Assembly: GCA_011525385.1 (NCBI GenBank)
Contig: WTGF01000104.1
Coordinates: forward strand, 1-61,513
DNA length: 61,513 nucleotides
Source of the DNA: Chloroflexota bacterium
Lineage (GTDB): Bacteria; Chloroflexota; Anaerolineae; Aggregatilineales; Phototrophicaceae
Direction of reading: 5' to 3'
Part shown: piece by piece, positions 53,175 to 61,513 of the stretch
How the letters are laid out: every line of letters begins with the position of its first letter
How positions within the stretch are numbered: position 1 is the first letter of the stretch
Position numbers and translations under genes: made by a program
Notes under the pieces: model-generated
Seen by the model: only the letters and a program-made list of their open reading frames with translations
Database searches by the model: none
What the model was told of the DNA's origin: nothing

Positions 53175-54221
53175 TCAGTTATGGCGCTGTCGGTAAGACT
53201 GCCACTGGTCGTAGAGTCTTGGCGTGCCCAGGGCCGCCAATACCACCAGCGCGCTGACAAGTTGAATATCTGTCGTCGGCAAGTCCAGCGCGCTGAATAT
53301 CCAGGCTCGGGAAATATCAAAGACCAACATGCCGGCTGCCGCCGCGATCAACAATTGACCGACTGTTCGCGGACGCAACAACACTTCTCCGATGATTACC
53401 GCCGCCAAGCCGCGTATGATCAAGCCGAATCCCAGGCTGACATCGGCGAAGCCAAATTGCTGCACCACCATGGATCCCGCCAGGCCCGTCAGGCCGTTGG
53501 CGACCATGAGACCGATGATGATCATCATGTGATGATTCAAGCCGGTCGCCCGCACCATCTGGTCGTTTTTCCCGGTCGCGCGGATCGCCAGTCCGATTTC
53601 CGTACGCAAGAACCAATACAAGATCACCAACACAACAATCACAATTAGGCCGAATATCATAATTTCCAAGAGGTTTGTCGACTGTCGGCGCATCTGGTCG
53701 CCAAACTGCTCGACCAGCCAATTACGGAAGTCTTTGGAATGGCGGCTGATCAAGGTTTCTTTACCGAGGAGGGGCACATTGCTCTTGCCCCCCATGATAT
53801 GCAAAGTCACCGTATAGGCGCCGGTGATGACAATGATACTCGCCAACAGTCCTTCGATTTTGAACAAGATATCAATTAGCGCCGTCGCCAAGCCGGTCAA
53901 GGCGCCTGCGACAAATGCCGCCAGGATCGCGATTTCCGCGCGCACCCCGCCGAATATCAGCACGGCGCAGACGGCCCCGCCAATGGGAAAAGCGCCGTCT
54001 ACAGTCAGGTCAACAAAACCAAGAACGCGGAAAGTGATGAATACTGTGACCCCCGCCAGGGCATAGCCTAATCCCTGGCCAATCGCCCCGATATTGACAT
54101 TGCCAAAGCGCATAAAAATGGCAATCACGATTGTCAAAACGACAACGCGCAGAAAAAAACCTTGTAGTATATTGCTGCCGCGCGCTTGTTGAGGTTCTGC
54201 TGCTGATGAATTGACAGCCAT
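53175..54221 (-). CDS. ABC transporter permease for the ABC_sub_bind system
   Basis: The 348-residue membrane protein has a BPD_transp_2 domain of about nine segments. Motifs include VDLTVDGAFPIGGAVCAVL, IRATGKNDQMVRATGLNHHM and GEVLLRPRTVGQLL. This subfamily matches permeases of TrpX/ABC_sub_bind importers. GGAG 8 bases before the ATG at 54221 decides the start. It heads the operon permease-ATPase-SBP6-SBP5. Confidence 0.9.
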   Translation of the reverse strand: MAVNSSAAEPQQARGSNILQGFFLRVVVLTIVIAIFMRFGNVNIGAIGQGLGYALAGVTVFITFRVLGFVDLTVDGAFPIGGAVCAVLIFGGVRAEIAILAAFVAGALTGLATALIDILFKIEGLLASIIVITGAYTVTLHIMGGKSNVPLLGKETLISRHSKDFRNWLVEQFGDQMRRQSTNLLEIMIFGLIVIVVLVILYWFLRTEIGLAIRATGKNDQMVRATGLNHHMMIIIGLMVANGLTGLAGSMVVQQFGFADVSLGFGLIIRGLAAVIIGEVLLRPRTVGQLLIAAAAGMLVFDISRAWIFSALDLPTTDIQLVSALVVLAALGTPRLYDQWQSYRQRHN

Positions 54222-54419
54222 AAACCTGGCTCCAAATCTCATATCTAAAGCAGGATATTTTCTCTTGCAGTATTAAGCGTAACATAAGAAAGCGAATTAA
54301 GGCAACGCGGTGCTGATGGCTTTGCCAAAAGTAGGGCGCTGTAGCGGGAGTCTGAAAGCGGAAAACGATATGATAAGATTGAGGCTCAGCAGAAGTTTTC
54401 AAGTGTCAGGCAAATCGCC

Positions 54420-55523
54420 GTGGTCGAGAAGCGTCCAATAGACAAGCTCAGAATAAAGGGATTCAAAACCTTGCAAGATGTGGAACTGGAACTTGGGCGA
54501 CTGAATGTGCTCATCGGCCCCAATGGCGCGGGGAAAAGCAATCTGGTTTCGTATTTTGATATGCTGCGCAGAATGGTAGAGGAAGACCTGCAGATTTGGG
54601 TAACACAACAGGGCGGTTCGGACCGTATATTGACTTTCGGGTCAAAGACAACGCCTAAACTTGAGTCAAAGATTCATTTTGGTCTGAACGCGTATCAGTT
54701 CTCTTTGGTTCCCGCCCCAGAGGATAAGTTGGCATTTGGCGATGAAGTTCTATCTATGCCAACCAGACCCCAATCTGCTATTGGGTTAGGTCGAGGACAC
54801 TTAGAAACGAATCTGAAGTTGCATACGCGGCCTGTTTGGGAGCTGCCGGGTCAGGCTGATTACTGCTATGTGTCCATATCTAGCTGGAGAGTCTATCATT
54901 TTCACGACACTGGACCCACAGCCCTTGTCAAGAAGCAACATGATTTGCTCGACAACCAATTTCTTCACGCAGATGCCGCTAATTTGGCCGCATATCTTTA
55001 TAGAATGCAGCACGAATATCTTCACATATACCAAGAAATTATAGACACCGTTCGACAGGCCTTGCCCTTTTTTCGCGACTTTGTTTTGAAGCCAGTAGTG
55101 AAAGATGACGGCGTTTATGAAATTCTACTTAAATGGAGACATCAAAATGTATACGAGGAGTTTTTGGCGGATCAATTATCGGACGGCTCGCTTCGATTCA
55201 TTTGTTTGGTTACAGCGCTTTTGCAGCCTGATCCGCCGTCCACAATTATCATAGATGAACCCGAGCTCGGCCTGCATCCTTATGCCATCCACCTGCTTGG
55301 TGCGCTCTTGCGTTTGGCGTCGCAGCGAACGCAAGTCATCGTAGCAACTCAGTCTCCCCAACTGCTTGATGAGTTCTCGGTTGACGATCTAATAGTCGTC
55401 GAACTTGAAAATGGTGTATCGGTATTCAAACGTCTTAAGGAATCCGATTTCGATGTTTGGCTGCAAGATTTCTCCGTCGGCGAGTTGTGGGACAAGAACG
55501 TGCTGGGCGGGGGTGTACCTTAA
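54420..55523 (+). CDS. AAA-family ATPase (AAA_21-type, OLD-like)
   Basis: The 367-residue cytoplasmic ATPase has an SMC-like N-terminus KLRIKGFKTLQDVELELGRL, Walker A GPNGAGKS (33-40), Walker B IIIDEPELGLHP (about 276-287) and the final VIVATQSPQLLDEF. It is probably the sensor or motor of the two-gene unit with the next gene, whose ATG overlaps its stop (TAATG). It starts with GTG at 54420. The gene is AT-richer than its neighbours, which fits horizontal transfer. Confidence 0.85.
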   Translation: MVEKRPIDKLRIKGFKTLQDVELELGRLNVLIGPNGAGKSNLVSYFDMLRRMVEEDLQIWVTQQGGSDRILTFGSKTTPKLESKIHFGLNAYQFSLVPAPEDKLAFGDEVLSMPTRPQSAIGLGRGHLETNLKLHTRPVWELPGQADYCYVSISSWRVYHFHDTGPTALVKKQHDLLDNQFLHADAANLAAYLYRMQHEYLHIYQEIIDTVRQALPFFRDFVLKPVVKDDGVYEILLKWRHQNVYEEFLADQLSDGSLRFICLVTALLQPDPPSTIIIDEPELGLHPYAIHLLGALLRLASQRTQVIVATQSPQLLDEFSVDDLIVVELENGVSVFKRLKESDFDVWLQDFSVGELWDKNVLGGGVP

Positions 55524-56200
55524 TGGCGGATGTCTACATCATTTGTGAAGGACGAACCGAACTGCGGTTTGTGAAAAACGTATTGGCTCCGATCTTGGGG
55601 TCCAAGGAGTTGTTCCTGTATCCGATCCAAATCGGCAGTAGAAACCGTAAAGGCGGTAATGTAACGTTTGAGAGGTTGCGCACAAATGTACGCGACCAGT
55701 TAAACAGCAACCGAGCTTCCTATTGTTCAACATTGTTTGACTATTATGGACTTCCGCCGAGCTTCCCAGGTAAGCAGCAGGCGTCATGTAAGGCGGGACT
55801 TTCCGAAAAGGCTCAAACCGTCCAAAAGGAGTTGATTGCCGAATTGGGTCGTTCACTCGATAGTGAACCCTTACAACGTTTCTTCCCCTACATACAGATG
55901 CACGAGTTTGAAGCGCTCATGTTTAGCGATCCCGCTACCTTTGCAGATTCAATAGGACGGCCGGCTCTGCGCGAAGACTTTGCAGAAATACGACAGAACT
56001 TTGAGACCCCTGAACATATTGATAACAGTCCCTTCACGGCTCCCTCCAAGCGAATACTGGCTTTGTATCCTGAATATGAAAAACCTCTAATGGGCGAGCG
56101 CGCGGCCAGGGCAATTGGTCTCCCCAAGATCCGCCAGGAATGCTCGCTCTTCGACGCCTGGCTCACCAAACTGGAAAACCTGCCGCCGCCCCCGGCTTAA
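55523..56200 (+). CDS. DUF4276-family, TOPRIM-like protein
   Basis: The 225-residue protein begins MADVYIICEGRTELRFVKNV, a TOPRIM-type motif with Glu9. It has LFDYYGLP (Asp73) as the second acidic site, and the DUF4276 signature MHEFEALMFSDP (about 133-144). Related two-gene units (ATPase plus TOPRIM-like protein) serve in anti-phage defence, for example PARIS and AbiL-type systems, where the second protein is the effector. Translation is coupled to the ATPase gene. Its stop overlaps the convergent transporter by 4 bases. Confidence 0.8.
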   Translation: MADVYIICEGRTELRFVKNVLAPILGSKELFLYPIQIGSRNRKGGNVTFERLRTNVRDQLNSNRASYCSTLFDYYGLPPSFPGKQQASCKAGLSEKAQTVQKELIAELGRSLDSEPLQRFFPYIQMHEFEALMFSDPATFADSIGRPALREDFAEIRQNFETPEHIDNSPFTAPSKRILALYPEYEKPLMGERAARAIGLPKIRQECSLFDAWLTKLENLPPPPA

Positions 56201-57996
56201 ACCCCCCAAATCACGGTCAGACCCAGCATCATCGCCAACAGCGTCACAATCGTCATGCCAATGCCTACCTTGGAAAAGTCGCTGAACTTGTAACCGCCGG
56301 GACCCATCATCAAGATATTCACCGGATGGGAAATCGGCGTGATGAAGGCCAGCGAGCAAGACATGGCGACCGCCAGCGCCATTGCGCGCGGGTCGATGCC
56401 CAATTGCAGCGCGGCTTTGATGGCGATGGGACCGACCAGCAGCGGCGTTACTTGCCCGCCGATGACTTGTACCACCAACATCGTTAGCAGGGCGATGGCC
56501 GCAAAGAGCAGAAGCGGGCTGGCGTTCATAAGGCTCAATTCCAGGATCGTTCCGACGCGGTCGGCCAAGCCGGTCTCTGCCATGGCGAGACTGAGCGGCA
56601 GCATGCCGGCTATCAAAAAGATCGTCCGCCAGTCCACCGCCGCGTAGAATTGCTCCATCCTCAGGCAGCGCGTGAGAACCATGGCGGCCGCCCCCGCCAG
56701 CATGGCAATGGGTAGCGGGATAATGTTGAAGATGGCGAGCGCGAGCGCGCTGGCAGTGATGAGGATGGCGTAGGGCGCTTTGCGGCTTTCAATGGCTTGC
56801 GCCGAGTATTCCCCGGCCGGCAAAATGAAATTGCTGTTATGCGACAGGTTTTGAATATCTGAAGATTGGCCGACGACCAGAATCGCATCGCCGACTTGAA
56901 GTGGCATCTTGCGGACATCGGTATGGAAGCTCTGCCCGTCGCGCCAAAGCGCCATCGCCAACAAGCCCGCGTCGCGGTTGAGCTTCATTTGCGAGAGCGT
57001 CTTGCCAATGGCATTAGAACGGGGCGCAATCATGATCTCAATGGGTTCTATCGGCAGCACCCCCTGTACGGCGTGTTTGTCGCTTTCGATCAGTTCGTTG
57101 CCCCAGGCCAGCAACTGCTCCAGCCGATCTTCGCGCCCGACGATCAGCAACTCATCGGCGGGGTAAATCACTTGAGTCGATTTGGGAATGGTGATGGTCT
57201 CTCGCTCGCGCCAGATCGCCGCTACCGTCAAACCCAGCTCGGCATTGATATCGCTTTCCTGCACGGTTTGGTAAGCGAGGCGGGAACCGGGGGTGACACG
57301 TACCTGCCACATTTGCTCGGCCAATTCATAGGTATCGCGCAGGTCGATTTGATGGAAGGATTGCGTGAGCGAAGCGCGATCGGGCAGGGTGCGTCGGCCG
57401 AACAATAGCATGTAAAGCAAACCCGCCGCCACAATCATGCCGCCCACTGGCATGAAATCCAGCATGCCTAAACCGGCGATGCCTTGCGCAATCAGCAGCT
57501 CGCTCATCAAGATATTGGCGGTTGTAAAATATGTCGCCATGCCGCCGAGGGTTACGCCGAATGCGAGCGGGATCATCAGCTTGGAGGCGGCGACGCCGCC
57601 ATCGCGCGATACCTGCAGGACAGCCGGCAGCAGGACCGCGCCCGCCGCCACATTGTTCATAAGCAAGGAAACAGCCGCCCCAGCCAACATGACCAGGGCA
57701 ATCAGCTTCGCCTCGGAGCCGCGTCCAAAGGCAGACAGTTGCCGCGCCACCCATTGCATGACGCCCGTCTGCTCCAAGCCACGGGTGATCACGAGCAGGC
57801 CGATAATGGTGATGACCACCGAGCTGCTGAAGCCGGACAGGGCGTCGCTGGCGGGCACGAGCCGGGTCAGCGCGACCATAAGCAGGACGAGCAAGGCGAT
57901 GATGTCTATGCGCAGCCGCGTAAAGGCGATCAGGGCAAGCAAGACGACAATTATGCCGATGACGGTGAGTTCGGGGTAGGTAAGCATGGCTCTCAT
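56197..57996 (-). CDS. SLC13/CitM-type anion transporter with RCK (TrkA_C) domains
   Basis: The 599-residue membrane protein has a hydrophobic N-terminal half (segments from 5 to about 180, with LLMNNVAAGAVLLPAVLQV) and a second hydrophobic block from about 410 to the end. A soluble middle part (about 200-400) holds two TrkA_C-like repeats (TIPKSTQVIYPADELLIVG; KMPLQVGDAILVVGQ). This is the YfbS/SLC13-type layout for sulfate, phosphate or dicarboxylates. Starts at 57996 or 57987 are both possible; the frame to 58044 is unlikely. Confidence 0.85.
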   Translation of the reverse strand: MRAMLTYPELTVIGIIVVLLALIAFTRLRIDIIALLVLLMVALTRLVPASDALSGFSSSVVITIIGLLVITRGLEQTGVMQWVARQLSAFGRGSEAKLIALVMLAGAAVSLLMNNVAAGAVLLPAVLQVSRDGGVAASKLMIPLAFGVTLGGMATYFTTANILMSELLIAQGIAGLGMLDFMPVGGMIVAAGLLYMLLFGRRTLPDRASLTQSFHQIDLRDTYELAEQMWQVRVTPGSRLAYQTVQESDINAELGLTVAAIWRERETITIPKSTQVIYPADELLIVGREDRLEQLLAWGNELIESDKHAVQGVLPIEPIEIMIAPRSNAIGKTLSQMKLNRDAGLLAMALWRDGQSFHTDVRKMPLQVGDAILVVGQSSDIQNLSHNSNFILPAGEYSAQAIESRKAPYAILITASALALAIFNIIPLPIAMLAGAAAMVLTRCLRMEQFYAAVDWRTIFLIAGMLPLSLAMAETGLADRVGTILELSLMNASPLLLFAAIALLTMLVVQVIGGQVTPLLVGPIAIKAALQLGIDPRAMALAVAMSCSLAFITPISHPVNILMMGPGGYKFSDFSKVGIGMTIVTLLAMMLGLTVIWGV

Positions 57997-58135
57997 AGTC
58001 CTTGCGTTCAAACTTAGTATAGCGCCGCGAGCTTCAATTTTCATTGTGGGAGTTGGGCAGGGCTTGCGGGCAATGCAAACTTGAAATCGTCAGACCATGC
58101 CGATATAAATGTAGGATATTCGAAAGGACGCCTAA

Positions 58136-59521
58136 ATGACCAAAGTGAGTTTCATCGGCGCTGGCAGCACCGTTTTCGCCAAGAACTTGATGGGCGATAT
58201 CTGGAGCTATCCCGAACTGGCGGATGCCACCATTTGTCTGATGGACATTGATCCCGGACGCCTGAAGCAGTCGGAGCAGGTGGCGCGGCATATCATCAAG
58301 ACACTGGGCAACGATCCGACCGTCGAAGTCACCACGGACCGTCGCGCCGCCTTGACCGGCGCCGATTATGTCGTGTGCATGATTCAAGTCGGCGGCTATG
58401 AACCGGCGACGGTCATCGACTTCGAGATCCCCAAAAAATACGGTTTGCGCCAGACGATCGGGGATACCCTGGGCATCGGCGGCATCATGCGTGGCCTGCG
58501 TACAATACCGGTTCTGCTTGACATCACGCGCGACATGGAGGAACTTTGCCCGGAGGCACTCTTCATCAATTACGCCAATCCCATGTGCATGAACCAGTGG
58601 GCATTGAGCCGGGCAAGCGATATCCGGGCGGTCGGGCTGTGTCATAGCGTGCCCGGCACCGCACATGAACTGGCTCGCGACATCGGCATTGCTTACGAAG
58701 ACATCAATTATCTGGTGGCCGGCATCAATCACATGGCTTTCTACCTCAAGTTCGAGGATCGTCGTACGGGCCAGGATCTGTATCCGCTTTTGCACAAGGT
58801 CTATGAAGAGGGACGCGTACCGCCGAGCAATCGCGTCCGCTACGAGATGCTGCGGCGGCTCGGTTACTTCGTGACCGAATCCAGCGAACATTTCAGCGAA
58901 TACGTGCCCTGGTTCATCAAGGACGGCGATAGGGCATTGATCGAAAAGTTCAACATCCCGCTGGACGAATACATCGAGCGCTGTAAAGCCGGCATCATCA
59001 GCTGGCAGTTGTTGGAAAAGGCAGAAGATGAGGGGCGCATCCCCAGCGAGGCGGAGATCCTGCACGCGCTGCGCGATGTGCACCCCATGCACAAGGGCTG
59101 GACGGTGCGCAGCATCAGGGACCTGAACAAGGTCGAGCGCAGCGTCGAATACGGCTCGCTGATCATCCACAGCATGGAGACAGGGGCGGCCCGCAGCATT
59201 TACGGCAACGTGCCCAACGACAAGATCATCGACAATCTGCCGGAGGGCTGCTGCGTCGAAGTGCCCTGTCTGGTCGATGCCAACGGTGTGCAGCCGACGC
59301 GCATCGGCGCGCTTCCGCCGCAGTTGGCGGCGCTGGCGCAGAGCAATATCAACGTGCAGTCGCTGACGGTCGAGGCGGCGCTGAGCGGCAAGCGCGAACA
59401 TATTTACCATGCTGCCATGCTCGACCCGCATACGGCGGCGGAGTTGACGCTGGACCAGATTTGGTCGATGGTGGATGAGCTGATCGAGGCGCATGGGGAT
59501 TATCTGCCGGCGTATCGGTAG
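58136..59521 (+). CDS. GH4-family glycosidase (alpha-galactosidase/alpha-glucosidase type)
   Basis: The 461-residue NAD- and metal-dependent glycosidase has a Rossmann start VSFIGAGSTVFAKNL, the NYANPMCMNQWAL motif and the CHSV metal-binding pair of the MelA/AglA branch. The substrate pocket GINHMAFYLKF is also typical. It would hydrolyse alpha-galactosides or alpha-glucosides in the cytoplasm by NAD-mediated elimination. It stands alone with a short 5' gap, and has no dedicated importer beside it. Confidence 0.9.
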   Translation: MTKVSFIGAGSTVFAKNLMGDIWSYPELADATICLMDIDPGRLKQSEQVARHIIKTLGNDPTVEVTTDRRAALTGADYVVCMIQVGGYEPATVIDFEIPKKYGLRQTIGDTLGIGGIMRGLRTIPVLLDITRDMEELCPEALFINYANPMCMNQWALSRASDIRAVGLCHSVPGTAHELARDIGIAYEDINYLVAGINHMAFYLKFEDRRTGQDLYPLLHKVYEEGRVPPSNRVRYEMLRRLGYFVTESSEHFSEYVPWFIKDGDRALIEKFNIPLDEYIERCKAGIISWQLLEKAEDEGRIPSEAEILHALRDVHPMHKGWTVRSIRDLNKVERSVEYGSLIIHSMETGAARSIYGNVPNDKIIDNLPEGCCVEVPCLVDANGVQPTRIGALPPQLAALAQSNINVQSLTVEAALSGKREHIYHAAMLDPHTAAELTLDQIWSMVDELIEAHGDYLPAYR

Positions 59522-59559
59522 GATGGGGTTTCGGCATCAGAAGTTCCTCATATAGGTAT

Positions 59560-59740
59560 CCCCCCTTGGTGCCCCCGCAAGTTCCCCATGAGCGCCCCGC
59601 GCCGTCCCCGTATTTCCCCAGTTTTTGAGGGGGTGGCAGGGCTGGAGGGCGCGGTATTGCTGGGTTTTAGATTCACCACAGAGGCACAGAGAGCACAGAG
59701 GGGACTGTTTCGGGCGACCTGGTAGGTCGCCCCTACGGGT
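59560..59740. repeat. Mixed repeat tract upstream of the aldehyde dehydrogenase gene
   Basis: The 381-base gap 59522-59902 holds no gene. It holds CACAGAGGCACAGAGAGCAC then AGAGG (a 7-9 base periodic array) and GGGCGACCTGGTAGGTCGCC then CCTAC, a REP-like palindrome. Both recur at 61327-61465. Confidence 0.6.
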
Positions 59741-59838
59741 TTCGAGGTGGATGTGGATGGGATTTGGCGGGGGATGGGAGTCCCGACAAGCGCCGGTGAT
59801 TCGGTGTAAGCACGAGCGTGAAAATGGTATAGCCGGGC

Positions 59839-59847
59839 TGGTATAAT
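59839..59847 (+). promoter_or_regulatory. Extended -10 promoter of the aldehyde dehydrogenase gene
   Basis: TG-G-TATAAT (TATAAT at 59842-59847) gives an extended -10 element. No good -35 is seen at 17 bases, as is usual for this class. It lies about 55 bases before the ATG. Confidence 0.55.
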
Positions 59848-59902
59848 CCGGAGAGGAATTACGGCGCATTTGTGCCAGGAAGACTAGCGGAAGGAACGAA
59901 GC

Positions 59903-61321
59903 ATGCCCAAGAAGAATTTGATTGGGGGAGAGTGGCGCGGCAGCGACGATGTCATGGAAGTGCGCTTTCCTTATGACGGCAGCCTGGTCGATGCCGTATC
60001 GATGGCGAGCGCGGCGGACATGAACGATGCGATGGAGGCGGCTTTGGAAGGCTTTGAAGTCACGCGGGCGCTGCCCAGCCATAAACGTTCGGAGATTTTG
60101 GTTAATATGGCGCGTTTGTTGGGCGAGCGCTTCGATGAAGTTGTCGACGCCATGATCATGGAAGGCGGCAAGAACCGCAAGACCGCCGTCGGCGAGACGG
60201 CCCGCGCAATGGAGACCTTGAAGGTCTCCAGCGAAGAGGCGCGGCGCATCGGCGGCGAGGTTTTCAGCATCGACTGGACGGCCGCGGGTGAAAACAGGCA
60301 GGGCTTTACACGGCGGGCGCCGATCGGGACGGTGCTGGGCATCACGCCTTTCAATTACCCGGTCAATCTGGCTTGTCACAAGATTGGTCCCGCCATCGCC
60401 GTTGGCAACCCGATCATCCTGAAACCGGCGGAAAAAACGCCGCTTTCGTCGGTGATCCTGGCGGAAATCGTATTGGAAGCGGGCTATCCGCCGCGGGCTT
60501 TCAGCATGTTGAATGCTTGGGGACCCGATAGCGAGATGATGGCGGCTGATCCGCGCGTGGCCATGATCAGTTTCACCGGCGGCGGCAGCGTCGGCTGGAT
60601 GCTGAAGAGCAAAGCCGGGCAGAAGAAGGTCGCGCTGGAACTGGGGGGCAACGCGGGCGTGATCGTGCATAATGACGCCGATCTGGCTGATGCGGCGGGT
60701 CAAGCGGCGGCGGGCGGCTTCGCCAATGCCGGGCAAAACTGCATATCGGTACAGCGCTTGTTGATCCAGCGCGATGTCTTCGAAGAGTTCACCGATCTCT
60801 TTGTCGATGAGGTCAAGGCGCTGAAACTGGGCGATCCGCGGGAGGCCGATGTCGATATTGGTCCCATGATCAGCGCGCGCGATGCCGAACGCGCCGAAGC
60901 CTGGGTCGACGAAGCGAAGAAAGCGGGGGCGTCGGTCTTGCATGGCGGCGCCAGGGCGGGCGCGATGTTCCCGCCGACGGTGTTGACCGAGACCGCGCCT
61001 GATATGCGGGTGAACTGTGAAGAGGTCTTCGCGCCGGTGGTGACGGTCAGCCCCTACGAGGCCTGGGATGAGGCTGTGGCGACTATCAATGACAGTCCCT
61101 ATGGCTTACAAGCGGGGGTCTTCACCCAGGATGTCAAGCGGATCATGGATGCCTGGGAGCGCGTTGACGTGGGCGGCTTGCATATCAACAGCGTCTCGAC
61201 TTTCCGCGTTGATCACATGCCTTATGGCGGCATCAAGGCATCGGGGTCTGGACGCGAGGGGATCAAGTACGCGATTGAGGATATGAGCGAGTTGCGGCTG
61301 ATGACGTTGAATTTGGGGTGA
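59903..61321 (+). CDS. Aldehyde dehydrogenase (NAD(P)-dependent)
   Basis: The 472-residue enzyme has the ALDH fold: GITPFNYPVNLACHKIGPA, KPAEKTPLSS, TGGGSVGW, catalytic Glu in VALELGGN and catalytic Cys in FANAGQNCISVQR. The C-terminal YGGIKASGSGREGIKYAIED is typical. The match is to the lactaldehyde/non-phosphorylating glyceraldehyde 3-phosphate group. Given the deoxy-sugar genes in the window, lactaldehyde is a likely substrate, but they are far away. AAGGAA precedes the ATG. Confidence 0.9.
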   Translation: MPKKNLIGGEWRGSDDVMEVRFPYDGSLVDAVSMASAADMNDAMEAALEGFEVTRALPSHKRSEILVNMARLLGERFDEVVDAMIMEGGKNRKTAVGETARAMETLKVSSEEARRIGGEVFSIDWTAAGENRQGFTRRAPIGTVLGITPFNYPVNLACHKIGPAIAVGNPIILKPAEKTPLSSVILAEIVLEAGYPPRAFSMLNAWGPDSEMMAADPRVAMISFTGGGSVGWMLKSKAGQKKVALELGGNAGVIVHNDADLADAAGQAAAGGFANAGQNCISVQRLLIQRDVFEEFTDLFVDEVKALKLGDPREADVDIGPMISARDAERAEAWVDEAKKAGASVLHGGARAGAMFPPTVLTETAPDMRVNCEEVFAPVVTVSPYEAWDEAVATINDSPYGLQAGVFTQDVKRIMDAWERVDVGGLHINSVSTFRVDHMPYGGIKASGSGREGIKYAIEDMSELRLMTLNLG

Positions 61322-61470
61322 TGTATTTCACCACAGGGGGCGCAGAAGTAAGTGCGAGTAAGTCATGCAAAAGAATCTGAACACAGAGTGCGCAGAGAGC
61401 GCAGAGAAAAAGCAACAGAGGAATGTATTTTGTGGGCGACCTGATAGGTCGCCCCTACAAGGCTTGTCCG
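61322..61470. repeat. CACAGAG array and REP-like palindrome
   Basis: ACACAGAGTGCGCAGAGAGC then GCAGAG is a short periodic array, and GGGCGACCTGATAGGTCGCC then CCTAC is a palindrome. The pair repeats the order seen at 59671-59740, so the aldehyde dehydrogenase gene is flanked by like repeats. Confidence 0.55.
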
Positions 61471-61513
61471 CTACTGAGTCAGCATTGATAAGTACGAATG
61501 TAAAGAAGGTGCT

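Noticed and set aside
58034..59494. 486-codon minus-strand frame
   Set aside because: It is antisense to the GH4 gene, which has clear motifs and a normal length.
59537..60943. 468-codon minus-strand frame
   Set aside because: It is antisense to the aldehyde dehydrogenase gene and spans the upstream repeats.
59671..61410. Possible CRISPR array from CACAGAG repeats
   Set aside because: The units are 7-9 bases, contiguous and imperfect, without spacers of regular length; no cas gene is near.

Overview
The window looks like a chromosomal segment of a free-living or host-associated member of the Chloroflexota (Anaerolineae-like). This is inferred from the style of the secreted solute-binding proteins, the many uptake and sugar-catabolism operons, the Uma2, CoxG, MOSC and GlcDEF gene mix, and the dispersed GC-rich palindromes. 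No rRNA, tRNA, CRISPR array or transposase gene was seen. Base composition is moderately GC-rich, with two visibly more AT-rich islands (about 32.3-33.3 kb and 54.4-56.2 kb).

Layout: 0.2-10 kb holds a minus-strand peptide-type ABC importer (SBP, OppB, OppC, OppD, OppF) followed by a LacI-type regulator and a second peptide/sugar SBP. 10.3-25.2 kb is a long minus-strand run: MOSC protein, FucU/RbsD-type mutarotase, HAD phosphatase, DeoR regulator, rhamnulokinase, a RbsA/RhaT-type ATPase, two permeases, an SBP, a class II aldolase, a sensory-rhodopsin-transducer-like protein, glycine C-acetyltransferase, threonine dehydrogenase and a second zinc alcohol dehydrogenase. This is a deoxy-sugar (rhamnose/fucose) module joined to a threonine-degradation module. 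25.5-36 kb is mixed: aldo/keto reductase, a secreted CSLREA/SH3 protein with a fasciclin remnant behind it, glycolate oxidase GlcD-GlcE-GlcF, a toxin-antitoxin-like pair, CoxG, Uma2 and a sorbitol-dehydrogenase-like enzyme.

36.2-54.2 kb is the most unusual part. Six paralogous ABC_sub_bind-type SBPs share one ABC ATPase and one permease. Four SBPs stand as single genes, three of them followed by a close hairpin terminator and one by a more distant one; the last two sit behind the ATPase. The array is split by an 8-kb plus-strand carbohydrate block (GH32-like hydrolase, sugar SBP, alpha/beta hydrolase, two permeases, sulfatase-family enzyme). 54.4-56.2 kb carries an AAA ATPase plus DUF4276 (TOPRIM-like) pair that resembles known anti-phage modules. 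56.2-61.3 kb has an SLC13-type anion transporter, a GH4 alpha-galactosidase-like enzyme and an aldehyde dehydrogenase.

Together the genes describe a scavenger of peptides, deoxy-sugars and plant- or algal-type oligosaccharides. Aldolase cleavage of a deoxy-ketose phosphate would give lactaldehyde; the alcohol and aldehyde dehydrogenases and the GlcDEF oxidase in this window could process it onward (inference). Intergenic DNA is rich in repeats: two copies of a ~200-bp MITE, REP-like GGGCGAC/GTCGCCC palindromes, G/C-tract palindromes (two of which run into coding sequence), and CACAGAG- or CTCGGTG-type short tandem arrays.
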